Part shown: positions 1-7,337 of the stretch, in pieces | How positions within the stretch are numbered: the stretch's first letter is position 1 | Layout of the letters: each line of letters begins with the position of its first letter | Origin: an uncultured Alistipes sp. | GTDB lineage: Bacteria > Bacteroidota > Bacteroidia > Bacteroidales > Rikenellaceae | Direction: 5' to 3' | DNA: 20,796 nt | NCBI GenBank assembly: GCA_900769745.1 | Contig: CAAGHX010000145.1 | Location: forward strand, 1 to 20,796 | Position numbers and translations under genes: made by a program | Notes under the pieces: generated by a model | The model's input: only the letters and a program-made list of their open reading frames with translations | What the model was told of the DNA's origin: nothing | Databases searched by the model: none

Positions 1-63
1 CAGCTGGTTCAGAGCATCTGCCTTACAAGCAGAGGGTCGGCGGTTCGAATCCGTCAACTCCCA
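1..63 (+). tRNA. tRNA-Val (anticodon UAC), 5' end outside window
   Basis: The 3' part of a tRNA gene; the window opens inside the D arm. The anticodon stem pairs 17-21 with 29-33, and the loop 22-28 reads CTTACAA, giving anticodon TAC at 24-26, which decodes valine GTA. The T stem pairs 39-43 with 51-55 (one G-U) around the standard loop TTCGAAT, followed by the acceptor strand 56-62 and discriminator A63. No CCA is encoded; the next bases are CAA. A terminator follows at once, so this is probably the last gene of its transcript. The missing 5' acceptor strand cannot be checked here. Confidence 0.95.
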
Positions 64-66
64 CAA

Positions 67-92
67 AGCAATCCGAAAGGGTTGCTTTTTTT
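67..92 (+). terminator. Rho-independent terminator after tRNA-Val
   Basis: An eight-pair stem (67-74 with 79-86, one G-U) closed by a GAAA tetraloop and followed by seven T. It starts four bases after the tRNA ends, so it probably ends the tRNA-Val transcript. Confidence 0.9.
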
Positions 93-125
93 GTTTTATA
101 GCTGAGACACATCGTGCTAAGAAAC

Positions 126-161
126 AAAAAATCCCAATAATCTGCTGATTATCGGGATTTT
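126..161 (-). terminator. Terminator after tRNA-Leu (minus strand)
   Basis: An eleven-pair stem with one A-C mismatch (132-142 with 147-157) and a four-base loop. On the minus strand it is followed by a run of T (the A tract at 126-131). It lies just beyond the 3' end of tRNA-Leu and faces the tRNA-Val terminator, so the two converging tRNA transcripts are separated. Confidence 0.85.
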
Positions 162-165
162 ATTG

Positions 166-251
166 TACTCGAAGCCGGGGTCGAACCGGCACGGCCATTA
201 CTGGCCACAGGATTTTAAGTCCGGCGTGTCTACCTATTCCACCATTCGAGC
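166..251 (-). tRNA. tRNA-Leu (anticodon UAA)
   Basis: A complete class II tRNA of 86 nt on the minus strand. The acceptor stem pairs 245-251 with 167-173 (one G-U), with discriminator A at 166. The anticodon loop (minus strand of 213-219) reads CTTAAAA, so the anticodon is TAA at 215-217 and decodes UUA. A long variable arm, typical of tRNA-Leu, has a GGCCA/TGGCC stem. No CCA is encoded. The loop has A at 36, 37 and 38, the sequence MiaA needs for i6A37. It lies 45 bp downstream of miaA but has its own promoter at 278-308. Confidence 0.96.
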
Positions 252-277
252 AACCGCTTCCTTTCGGTAAGACAGGG

Positions 278-308
278 CAAAAGTAGTAAAATTATTTCAA
301 TGTGCAAA
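278..308 (-). promoter_or_regulatory. Bacteroidota-type promoter of tRNA-Leu
   Basis: On the minus strand, TTTG (308-305), a 19-base spacer and TACTTTTG (285-278) match the Bacteroidota sigma-ABfr consensus TTTG-N19/21-TAnnTTTG exactly. The predicted start is near 271, about 20 bases before the tRNA. The -33 box lies within the last codons of miaA. Confidence 0.8.
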
Positions 309-1205
309 TCTTTGATTTATATATTGCACTATCTTTTCGCTCTCTTTGGGGTTAAACCAAGCTATCTCTTCGTCGCGTCTAAACCATGTTAGCTGGCGCT
401 TGGCGTAGCGTCGTGAGTTGCGCTTGATAAGCTCAATAGCCTCCTCGCGTGTGGTTACCCCATCGAAGTAGTCAAACATCTCGCGATAGCCCACCGTCTG
501 CAATGAGTTCAGATGCCTAAGGTGGCTCACCGAGCGTGCCTCCTGCTCCAAACCCTGCTCCACCATTATATCCACACGTCTGTCGATTCGCTCGTACAAC
601 ACGTCACGAGGCATATCTACTCCAATCTTCACTATCTCGAAGTCGCGCTTGCGCTTCTCTCCCGTGCGGAACGACGAATAGGGTTTTCCTGATGCTATGC
701 ATACCTCCAAAGCTCGCAGCACACGAGCCTGATTCTTCAAATCTACCTGCTCATAGAATTCGGGGTCGCGCTCTCGAAGCTCCTCGCAGAGTGGCTCCAA
801 ACCCTCGGCGGCGAGTCTTTGCATAAGCGACTCTCTGAGCTCGGGCGTAACCTCGGGCATAGTGTCCATTCCCTCGCATAACGCCTTGACATAGAGGCCT
901 GAACCACCAACCGCTACCACCACGTCGTGCTTCTGGAAGAGCTGCTCCAGACATTGCAGAGCCTCAGTCTCATACGCTCCGCAGTTGAAGTCGTCTGTCA
1001 GCTCGCGCGATGCAATAAAGTGGTGCTCAACTCGTTGCAGCTGCTCGGCGTCGGGCTGAGCCGTGCCGATGGGTATGCCACGATAGAACTGGCGCGAGTC
1101 CGTAGAGATTATTGGCGCAGCAAAGTGCTCGGCCACAGTGATACTGAGGTCGGTCTTTCCCGAGCCTGTTGGGCCAACTATGACTATGAGACGTTTAGTA
1201 CTCAT
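297..1205 (-). CDS. miaA: tRNA dimethylallyltransferase MiaA
   Basis: Transfers a dimethylallyl group from DMAPP to N6 of A37 in tRNAs that read UNN codons, making i6A37. The protein of 302 aa has a P-loop GPTGSGKT at about residues 11-18, a DSRQFYRG motif (DSxQ substrate loop) and the closing RRYAKRQLTWFRR basic motif of the family. Length matches bacterial MiaA (about 300). I start it at the ATG at 1205, which overlaps the end of the upstream gene by 11 bp; an in-frame ATG at 1220 would add MTDTT, which the family does not need. It is probably translationally coupled to the upstream pRiA4b-like gene and lies at the end of the minus-strand gene run. Its substrate tRNA-Leu(UAA) lies immediately downstream. 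Confidence 0.95.
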   Translation of the reverse strand: MSTKRLIVIVGPTGSGKTDLSITVAEHFAAPIISTDSRQFYRGIPIGTAQPDAEQLQRVEHHFIASRELTDDFNCGAYETEALQCLEQLFQKHDVVVAVGGSGLYVKALCEGMDTMPEVTPELRESLMQRLAAEGLEPLCEELRERDPEFYEQVDLKNQARVLRALEVCIASGKPYSSFRTGEKRKRDFEIVKIGVDMPRDVLYERIDRRVDIMVEQGLEQEARSVSHLRHLNSLQTVGYREMFDYFDGVTTREEAIELIKRNSRRYAKRQLTWFRRDEEIAWFNPKESEKIVQYINQRFAH

Positions 1206-1713
1206 CGTCGTATCCGTCATCGCCCTCGAAATCGCTATACTCGCCCATCATCTCCTCGAATATCGAGCCACCCTGCTCGCTTGCCTCGGGGTCGTACTGG
1301 TCGGGAGCTGGCGAGTGCTCAAACTGCACACGTGGATACTTCAATCCCTGCTGAGGCTCCTTGGCCTCGACTAGCTCCATAAAGTATGCTCTCTCGGTGA
1401 ATGGGTCGAACATATAAATCAGTCTGTCGTGCAGATGTGTCAACACGTCCTCTAGGCGCGACAATGCCATAGGCTCGGGTGCACACACGCCCATAGAGCC
1501 CATCTCCTCGCCCATATCCATATATGTGTACTCCTTGATACGATCCCATCTGTCGTCGGCCGTATAGAACGAAGCCATACATGGGTCATATCCCAGCATC
1601 GAGATTATGAATTCGTGCAACTCCAAGAGTGTAGAGCTAGCCATAACCTCGAAGTCGCGAACAAAGTTGTCGTTCTCATCGCTGAGCATTCTAAATCTGA
1701 AAACCATTGACAT
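1195..1713 (-). CDS. pRiA4b ORF-3-like / IS1096 TnpR-like protein, function unknown
   Basis: A 172-aa cytoplasmic protein with no signal peptide or membrane segment. Residues 1 to about 125 resemble the plasmid pRiA4b ORF-3 family (also named IS1096 passenger TnpR-like): VFRFRM start, an LLELHEFI helix, the aspartate-rich ADDRWDRIKEYTYMD segment and the LSRLEDVL / RLIYMFDPF strand pair. The last 25 residues are strongly acidic and probably disordered. The family has no known biochemical function. The tail is read in another frame as the miaA start, so the pair is likely co-translated. The mobile-element family name does not imply mobility here: no transposase or inverted repeats are nearby. 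Start may be M1 or M3. Recognition is from sequence pattern only. Confidence 0.8.
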   Translation of the reverse strand: MSMVFRFRMLSDENDNFVRDFEVMASSTLLELHEFIISMLGYDPCMASFYTADDRWDRIKEYTYMDMGEEMGSMGVCAPEPMALSRLEDVLTHLHDRLIYMFDPFTERAYFMELVEAKEPQQGLKYPRVQFEHSPAPDQYDPEASEQGGSIFEEMMGEYSDFEGDDGYDDEY

Positions 1714-1769
1714 AGCTATATGGTATTAAAGTTATGTGTACAGTCGTACAACCTAATTCAGAGGTTGGA

Positions 1770-2594
1770 TTATTTTGTAGCGTCGGCCACACCACGCAAA
1801 TAACCGATTGACTCGGCAATGCCAGGGTGAGGGTTGTCACCATTCTTCTCGAACTCCAACGATACCACGCCTGTGTACTTAATCTGGCGCAATACCTTCA
1901 TAATAGGACGGAAATCCATCACACCGCGTCCCATCTCCCAAGTGGCACCCTTCTTCGAAGCCTCGGTCTCGTCTTTGATGTGGATGTCGTAAATCCAAGC
2001 CTTGTACTTCTTGATGTCCTTCACGATATCCTCGCCCATACGTACTGAGTGACCAAGGTCCATACAACAGCCAACGCCAAGTGATGGGTCCTTGAAAATC
2101 TCGGCAACCTTCTGAATGTTGGGGAATGGAGCTCCGTCGGGGCCGTGAGTGTGGATTGCAACCTTGATGCCTGTCTCTTTTACCTTCTTGATTACATAAT
2201 CGGCCAATTCGTAGTTGGGAACACCAATGAATACGTCGCTACCATAGCGCTCTGCGTAGGCAAATGCGCGGTCAACCTCGGCCTCGCTCTTCATATAGAT
2301 AGGGCCCAAGATGTATGGATTCACGCCATACTCAGCACACTTAGCCTTGAATGCTGCCATCTGCTCCTTCGAAGAGTTGAGAGGCAACCACCAATCCTTT
2401 ACAGAGAGGTATCTTACGTCCATACTCTTCAGCAGAGCCAAAGTCTGGTCGATGTTAAACTTGCGATATGAGTATCCTGCAACTCCAATCTTGAAATCCT
2501 CAGAGCCACGCTTACCCTCGATAAGCTGTGCCTGTGATGGGCTGACCATTGTAATCATAGCCAGCGCGAGAGCCAATTTTAAAATTCGTTTCAT
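1770..2594 (-). CDS. Exported sugar phosphate isomerase/epimerase (xylose isomerase-like TIM barrel)
   Basis: A 274-aa protein of the AP-endonuclease-2/xylose isomerase-like TIM-barrel family. Residues 1-22 form a Sec signal peptide with a probable cleavage site SQA|QL, so it should act in the periplasm. Likely metal ligands follow the family order: AIHTHG, CMDLGHS, YDIHIKDE and the late glutamate in VVSLEFEKNG. Members act on keto-sugars or sugar acids; the substrate cannot be read from sequence. The gene lies 22 bp after the SGNH esterase, also secreted, so the two are probably co-transcribed and may act on the same glycan-derived material (inference). Confidence 0.88.
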   Translation of the reverse strand: MKRILKLALALAMITMVSPSQAQLIEGKRGSEDFKIGVAGYSYRKFNIDQTLALLKSMDVRYLSVKDWWLPLNSSKEQMAAFKAKCAEYGVNPYILGPIYMKSEAEVDRAFAYAERYGSDVFIGVPNYELADYVIKKVKETGIKVAIHTHGPDGAPFPNIQKVAEIFKDPSLGVGCCMDLGHSVRMGEDIVKDIKKYKAWIYDIHIKDETEASKKGATWEMGRGVMDFRPIMKVLRQIKYTGVVSLEFEKNGDNPHPGIAESIGYLRGVADATK

Positions 2595-2616
2595 TTAAGT
2601 AGTGGGTTAATGTTTG

Positions 2617-3729
2617 TTACTTACTCTTTTTCAAAGCCTTCTTGATAACTTTTGCATAGGCCTCGGCGTATTCAACCATACCGATGTCGTTGGGGTGCCA
2701 GCCGTCGATGCTCGAATCCATCGAAAGACCAATATCAGCCTTTGAAAGATAGTATAATCCCTTGACACCCTGTTTTTTGAGTTGCTCGTATGCTTTGTGG
2801 CACTCCTTGTTGCCAAGTACGTGAGCCTCGTCGCTTTTGGGTGATGCCTCGGCGTGGAGAGTTCCGCAGTGCTCTGTAATGATGATAGGAGCGTTGCTTA
2901 CCTTGCGAATCTTCTCTACAGCTTCGGTGATGCGTGGAACGATGGTATTGAGCATGCCACACATATTGGGTATGCAATCGAGGATATAGACTGCAGCGTC
3001 AGCCTGACAGATATAATCAACAACAGGAGCTTCGAGACGACCATTACCCGAAAAACCAAGATTGATAACAGGTCTGTCGAACTCTCGCTTAAGGATTGCA
3101 GTCCACGCCATACCTGGTCGTGAAGCAGATGCTCCCTGTGCGATAGATGTTCCATAGACGATAATAGGCTTCTGCTTGTCTGGCTCTACGAAACGGAAAT
3201 TGTACCCCTCGGGAGTGCCTATTTTGAGACTGCTCACAGTGTTGTAAAGTGGGAGATAGAGTTCGTAAAGGTGACCCTCCTTATTGTTATTGTCATATAC
3301 CAAATCGCGATATGTATATTTAGACTCATCACCACGTCTGATAACTATACCCGATGGCGCTGCGCACCATCTCTCATATCCCTGGGCATCTAGCGAATAG
3401 AGGTCAACTCCCGATGAGCCCATAGGGGCCATATTGTGCATATTGGTTCCGTTCTCCAACTTGTATATGATGGAAATTGTCGGAGCGTTGGAGTAGAAAC
3501 GTATGGTAAGTCCTGCGCTGTTTTTCGACAATGACCACACGGCATCTCTAAGCTGAGGCTTGACTGACTCAGCAATACGATGGTAGTTTTTGCGTACCTC
3601 AGGATGGTCGATTCTGCAATCAATGTAGCAAATGTTGCCCTCCATAGGGTCGTGCCATACAGTTTCCTGCGCAAAAAGCGATGTGAGGCTAATGAGCAGT
3701 GTTGCTATGGTGAGTGTAAATCGTTTCAT
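2617..3729 (-). CDS. Secreted SGNH/GDSL hydrolase with N-terminal GxDLY domain
   Basis: A 370-aa esterase of the SGNH superfamily. Residues 1-20 are a Sec signal peptide (cleavage near LFA|QE). Residues about 25-180 form the N-terminal beta domain with its signature G107-V-D-L-Y111. The catalytic domain follows: nucleophile block YGTSIAQG with Ser195, NLGFSGNG (Gly/Asn oxyanion block), the LDCIPN block with Asn255, and the C-terminal D342-G-W-H345 pair. All four SGNH blocks are present, so it is probably active. This architecture occurs in Bacteroidota esterases that may deacylate carbohydrates; the acyl substrate is unknown. It sits between the serine dehydratase (22 bp) and the sugar isomerase (22 bp). 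Confidence 0.9.
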   Translation of the reverse strand: MKRFTLTIATLLISLTSLFAQETVWHDPMEGNICYIDCRIDHPEVRKNYHRIAESVKPQLRDAVWSLSKNSAGLTIRFYSNAPTISIIYKLENGTNMHNMAPMGSSGVDLYSLDAQGYERWCAAPSGIVIRRGDESKYTYRDLVYDNNNKEGHLYELYLPLYNTVSSLKIGTPEGYNFRFVEPDKQKPIIVYGTSIAQGASASRPGMAWTAILKREFDRPVINLGFSGNGRLEAPVVDYICQADAAVYILDCIPNMCGMLNTIVPRITEAVEKIRKVSNAPIIITEHCGTLHAEASPKSDEAHVLGNKECHKAYEQLKKQGVKGLYYLSKADIGLSMDSSIDGWHPNDIGMVEYAEAYAKVIKKALKKSK

Positions 3730-3751
3730 AAGTGGGCGTTTAGTTTGGATC

Positions 3752-4954
3752 TTACTTTAACTTGTAGTGCTTTGCAAGACCACCCTCCGAAGTCTCGCGG
3801 TAGAGGCTTGGCAGGTTGTGACCTGTCTCCTTCATAACGGCTACAACGTGGTCGTAGTTTACTCGGTGCTTACCGTCCGAGAGGATTGCAAATGTCGCTG
3901 AGTCGATGGCGCGAGCTGCCGCAACGGCGTTACGCTCGATACAAGGAATCTGCACCAATCCGCACACTGGGTCGCAAGTAAGACCCAAGTGGTGCTCCAA
4001 AGCCATCTCGGCCGCATACTCAATCTGAGCTGGTGTGCCACCCATCAACTGACAAGCTGCGGCTGCCGCCATAGCGCAGGCTACACCAATCTCGCCCTGG
4101 CAACCCACCTCGGCGCCAGAGATTGAGGCGTTGGTCTTCGCTATGTTACCAAACACGCCAGCAGTGGCCAATGCTCTGAGGATGCGTACGGGACGATAGT
4201 CGTTCAGGTCGGCCAAGTGCTTGAGTACGGCTGGCAATACACCACACGAACCGCAGGTAGGAGCAGTTACCACCTCGCCGCCCGATGCGTTCTCCTCGGC
4301 TGTGGCCAGTGCGTAGGCATAGAGGCGTGAGCGGTTACTAACCGATGGGCCATACTCCTTCGCCTTCACCCAATATGTGCCGGCCTTGCGGCGTACCTTC
4401 AAACCTCCAGGCAACACTCCGTCGTTGTTCAGACCCTCCTCGATGGTGTTCTGCATCGACTGCCAGATGGTGTCGAGATAGTCCCAGATGTCTTCATCTT
4501 CGCTATCCTGCACATACTCCCAATAGGTCTTGCCCTCATCCTCGCACCAGTTCAAAATATCCTCGCTGGTGGTAAGTGGGTATATCTTGCGGTGTGCCTC
4601 CACTGGCATGTCGGGTGCTGCGATTGAGCCGCCGCCAACGCTATAGATTGTCCAGCTGTCTGATACCTTGCCATCTTTGATGGCCTCGAACAACATTCCG
4701 TTGGTGTGGAATGGCAACACAGTATCGGGCTCCCAGATAATCTCGAGCGGAGCTACAGGCTCCAGTACAGCGTGGATAGCCTCGTCGGTAAGGTGGCCCT
4801 TACCCGTTGCAGCCAGCGAGCCGTAGAGCGTTACGCGGAAGCTGTCCACCTCTCCGCAGCGGGCGATGAACTGCTTGGCAGCCTTCTTAGGTCCCATAGT
4901 GTGGCTACTCGATGGGCCATTTCCTATTTTGTATAACTCTTTTAGTGATTCCAT
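3752..4954 (-). CDS. sdaA: L-serine ammonia-lyase (iron-sulfur L-serine dehydratase), single chain
   Basis: Converts L-serine to pyruvate and ammonia using a [4Fe-4S] cluster. The 400-aa chain carries the beta domain first (GPSSSHTMGP at about 13-22) and the alpha domain after about residue 165 (TAPTCGSCG at 230-238). Cluster ligands are predicted as C285 (VGCQGE), C327 (LTCDPV) and C338 (IPCIER); the 42 and 11 spacings match those of the structurally known Legionella enzyme. There is no separate ACT domain, and the protein is shorter than E. coli SdaA (454 aa), as is usual in Bacteroidales. It is oxygen-sensitive by family, which fits an anaerobe. It follows the pyrophosphatase gene by 25 bp. 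Confidence 0.95.
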   Translation of the reverse strand: MESLKELYKIGNGPSSSHTMGPKKAAKQFIARCGEVDSFRVTLYGSLAATGKGHLTDEAIHAVLEPVAPLEIIWEPDTVLPFHTNGMLFEAIKDGKVSDSWTIYSVGGGSIAAPDMPVEAHRKIYPLTTSEDILNWCEDEGKTYWEYVQDSEDEDIWDYLDTIWQSMQNTIEEGLNNDGVLPGGLKVRRKAGTYWVKAKEYGPSVSNRSRLYAYALATAEENASGGEVVTAPTCGSCGVLPAVLKHLADLNDYRPVRILRALATAGVFGNIAKTNASISGAEVGCQGEIGVACAMAAAAACQLMGGTPAQIEYAAEMALEHHLGLTCDPVCGLVQIPCIERNAVAAARAIDSATFAILSDGKHRVNYDHVVAVMKETGHNLPSLYRETSEGGLAKHYKLK

Positions 4955-4979
4955 ATATTTAGTAATGTATTATGCTATT

Positions 4980-5675
4980 TTAAACGTGGCGGAGAATCTC
5001 CTCCAGGCTCTCGAAGTGGCACTTGTAGTCCTCCAACGAGCGAGTGATTACCTCGTAAGCCTCCTCGCGACCATATGTAGCCACAATCTCCACCTTCTTA
5101 TGAGCTTCTGCCTCGCTCGCACGGTCCATAGCGGGCATATCCTTATAGGTGAGGAAGTAGTGCTTCAAGCGGTCAACCACGATGTGGGGCAGCTCCTCGA
5201 TATCGTTGTAGCCACGATATGTGGCATCGTTGCGCAGCACGGCGATAATCTTGTCGTCGGCCTCGTCGCCATCCAACATACGGAATCCGCCGATAGGCTT
5301 TACTGTGGCTATGATGTCGCCGTGAGCAATAGTACGCTCTGTGAGCACGCAGATATCCAATGGGTCGCCGTCGCCCTTTATACCCTCGCGACCGCTACGC
5401 TCCATGCAGAAGTTAGCCACCGAATCGCCACAAAAACTCTGGGGGATAAAACCATACAATGCGGGGACAACATTGGAGTATTTCTGTGGGCGGTCGATAC
5501 GGATGTAGCCGCTCACCTTGTCTAATTCATACTTCACTGTGTCGGTTGGAACCATCTCGATAAATGCAGTTACAATTTCGGGTGCATTGTCACCAACTTC
5601 CAATCCGTGCCAAGGATGAGATTTGTAGCGTAGGCCCATCAATCTGGCGATAGGGTCATTGATTTTGTTTCCCAT
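4980..5675 (-). CDS. ppa: Inorganic pyrophosphatase, family I
   Basis: Hydrolyses pyrophosphate from biosynthetic reactions, in the cytoplasm. The family signature D102-G-D104-P-L-D107 is intact; K48-Y-E50 and a second acidic cluster D135-G-D-E fit the Mg2+ and substrate sites. At 231 aa it is longer than the 175-aa E. coli enzyme, with extra sequence at both ends, including a C-terminal helix-rich extension after about residue 175 (HYFLTYKDMP onward). It lies 62 bp downstream of the acyltransferase and 25 bp upstream of the serine dehydratase, with no clear promoter of its own in the 62-bp gap. Confidence 0.95.
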   Translation of the reverse strand: MGNKINDPIARLMGLRYKSHPWHGLEVGDNAPEIVTAFIEMVPTDTVKYELDKVSGYIRIDRPQKYSNVVPALYGFIPQSFCGDSVANFCMERSGREGIKGDGDPLDICVLTERTIAHGDIIATVKPIGGFRMLDGDEADDKIIAVLRNDATYRGYNDIEELPHIVVDRLKHYFLTYKDMPAMDRASEAEAHKKVEIVATYGREEAYEVITRSLEDYKCHFESLEEILRHV

Positions 5676-5737
5676 AATATTTGTAGTTTTCGGTTGATAA
5701 ATCAGTTATGTTAGTTTTGGTTGGTAGTTCTTGGTCT

Positions 5738-6880
5738 TTATCCTACTATGTAGCGTGCTGCTTTGGGCAGGAGTTTATATATAAGATTAGTTACTCCCCA
5801 GCTTGTAGCAAATACTATGGCCACTGTGAAAATCACACACAGGGGCGTGGGTAGGCCAAGTGGCGAGAGGAGCATTACGGCTGGACCGATAAAGATGTAG
5901 TGAATCATATAGATTCCAAAACCACACTTTGTAACATTCGCCAGCAGGCTCTGCGCTCGCTCAGACTTTACGTTTGCTCGCTGCACGATGAGGAATATAC
6001 CGATTGTCATCAGCACCACATTAGGCGAACAGTATTGCCAGAACATCTCAAGCAGTTGGGGCGCTTGCTCATAGGTGTACTGCTCGGCCATAGTGCTATA
6101 GCCCGAGTAGGTGATAATGAACCCCGAGGTGTAGAGCATTGTACCTACCGCAATAGCCTTTGCCGAGCGGAGTCGGTTGCCACCACCCATCAGATGACCC
6201 AGGAGCAGGTAGCCTACAAATCCTGCAAAGTAGTGGAACAATCCAAAGCCATTCCAGGCACACACGCCAAGTATATCCTTCGAGAAGAGTTGCTCAAGGT
6301 AGGGTAGCATAAGCGAGCAGCCCCACAGCGCCACGAAGCCTCGTGTGAGGGTCTTGTCGTTCTTCTCAACCCAGCCCGACAGGTAGGGCATAAAGAAGTA
6401 GAGGCCGATGAGCATATAGATATACCACATATGTGTTGTGTAGCCGTTGAAGGCGAATGGTATCATTGCTATGTTGTCCAGCGCATCGCCCAGCTCCTGC
6501 GAAGGAGAATACTCAAATGGGAAGAATATCGATACCACACTCTTGTCGGCTCCCACCACGCCCGTAATCCAGGGGACAAGGTTGTAGATGATAGACCAGA
6601 GCAGCATCGGGAAGAGTATTCTTGGGATGCGTTTGCGATAGAAATCCTTGGCTGGCTCTCTTACGGGGAGCAAGAGCATACCGGTCATCATAGCAAACAG
6701 CGGCACGCAAGGACGCATCATAGAACCGATGAATCCACCCCAAAATCCAGCGCTTGGATCCTCCTGAGGTGTAGCATTGTAGATATCGACACTATGGCAC
6801 GCTATAACCATCAGTATGGCTACGAACCTTAGCAGGTCGAGCCACACGATTCTCTCGGTATTCTGATTTGTATTGCTCAT
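5738..6880 (-). CDS. Acyltransferase 3 family integral membrane protein
   Basis: A 380-aa polytopic membrane protein with about ten hydrophobic segments. The start WLDLLRFVAILMVIACHS fits the acyltransferase-3 (OafA/NodX) family: R18 and H29 occupy the positions of the conserved Arg and catalytic His. Family members transfer acyl groups, often acetyl, from the cytoplasm to extracytoplasmic glycans, but this one has no SGNH domain attached, and its target is unknown. It is the first gene of the minus-strand run that ends with miaA, and a -7 box lies about 38 bp upstream. An OatA/WecH-type role is possible but not shown. Confidence 0.88.
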   Translation of the reverse strand: MSNTNQNTERIVWLDLLRFVAILMVIACHSVDIYNATPQEDPSAGFWGGFIGSMMRPCVPLFAMMTGMLLLPVREPAKDFYRKRIPRILFPMLLWSIIYNLVPWITGVVGADKSVVSIFFPFEYSPSQELGDALDNIAMIPFAFNGYTTHMWYIYMLIGLYFFMPYLSGWVEKNDKTLTRGFVALWGCSLMLPYLEQLFSKDILGVCAWNGFGLFHYFAGFVGYLLLGHLMGGGNRLRSAKAIAVGTMLYTSGFIITYSGYSTMAEQYTYEQAPQLLEMFWQYCSPNVVLMTIGIFLIVQRANVKSERAQSLLANVTKCGFGIYMIHYIFIGPAVMLLSPLGLPTPLCVIFTVAIVFATSWGVTNLIYKLLPKAARYIVG

Positions 6881-6917
6881 AGGATTCTATCTGTCAAAAA
6901 AAATGCTATACTTCAAA

Positions 6918-6925
6918 CAAAATTA
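6918..6925 (-). promoter_or_regulatory. -7 element for the acyltransferase gene run
   Basis: On the minus strand TAATTTTG (6925-6918) matches the Bacteroidota -7 consensus TAnnTTTG, about 38 bp before the start codon at 6880. I found no TTTG at the expected distance, so the -33 box is weak or absent. Confidence 0.5.
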
Positions 6926-6929
6926 CGAA

Positions 6930-7300
6930 AAATATTTGTCAATTGGTATGATTGAGCCAAAAATAGTTTGCTTTCGAGGTGTTAAATTTTATCCTTTTGC
7001 AGTGATTTGCGTGGGTCGATATGGGTGTTGGCGTTTGGGCCGATGCGGGAAGGTGTGTTTCGAGGGTTTGTTGCGGCCTTGCGCTTGAGGTATCAGATGG
7101 AGCAAAAAGTGAAAAAAAATGGTAAATTTGAGTCAATTTTGCCCCCTCAACAATCCTTAATCCGCCGCTTTGGTGCGCTCGTCGGGTTGCAAAGAGGTCA
7201 CAAAACATCACAATTCCATACTTTTTGTGGGCAAATTCGCCCCAAAAAGGAGCTATTCGTGGTAAAATACCGTCATTTTGTTGAAAACTATCACAAATAG
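6930..7300. other. Unexplained intergenic sequence, possible dispersed repeat
   Basis: No confident gene. A plus-strand frame is open to 7300 from an ATG near 7043 (about 85 aa, rich in Arg, Lys, Gln), and a minus-strand frame of similar length overlaps it; neither has a promoter, a recognised domain or good codon use. Positions 7222-7248 form an imperfect inverted repeat (TTTTTG-t-GGGC, six-base loop, GCCCCAAAAA). Homopolymer runs are frequent. It may be a decayed gene, a dispersed intergenic repeat or regulatory sequence; I cannot decide from one window. Confidence 0.35.
7222..7248. repeat. Imperfect inverted repeat
   Basis: TTTTTG (7222-7227), a bulged T and GGGC (7229-7232) pair with GCCC (7239-7242) and CAAAAA (7243-7248) around a six-base loop, giving ten pairs. 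No T run follows on either strand outside the stem, so it does not look like a standard terminator. Confidence 0.5.
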
Positions 7301-7337
7301 TAGGATTTTAATAATTTTATTCAGATATTTGCAGTAG

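Noticed and set aside
166..251. tRNA-Leu as an integration site for a mobile element
   Set aside because: No integrase nearby and no repeat of the tRNA 3' end found in the window.
1195..1713. Possible insertion sequence because of the IS1096/TnpR-like family name
   Set aside because: No transposase, no terminal inverted repeats and no target duplication; the gene overlaps miaA like a stable chromosomal gene.
1741..1769. Small inverted repeat CAACCT/AGGTTG between the pRiA4b-like and isomerase genes
   Set aside because: Only six pairs and no T run follows, so it is not a credible terminator.
7043..7300. An 85-aa plus-strand open frame in the gap
   Set aside because: No domain, no promoter, biased composition, and an overlapping open frame on the other strand. 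Kept only as an unexplained region.
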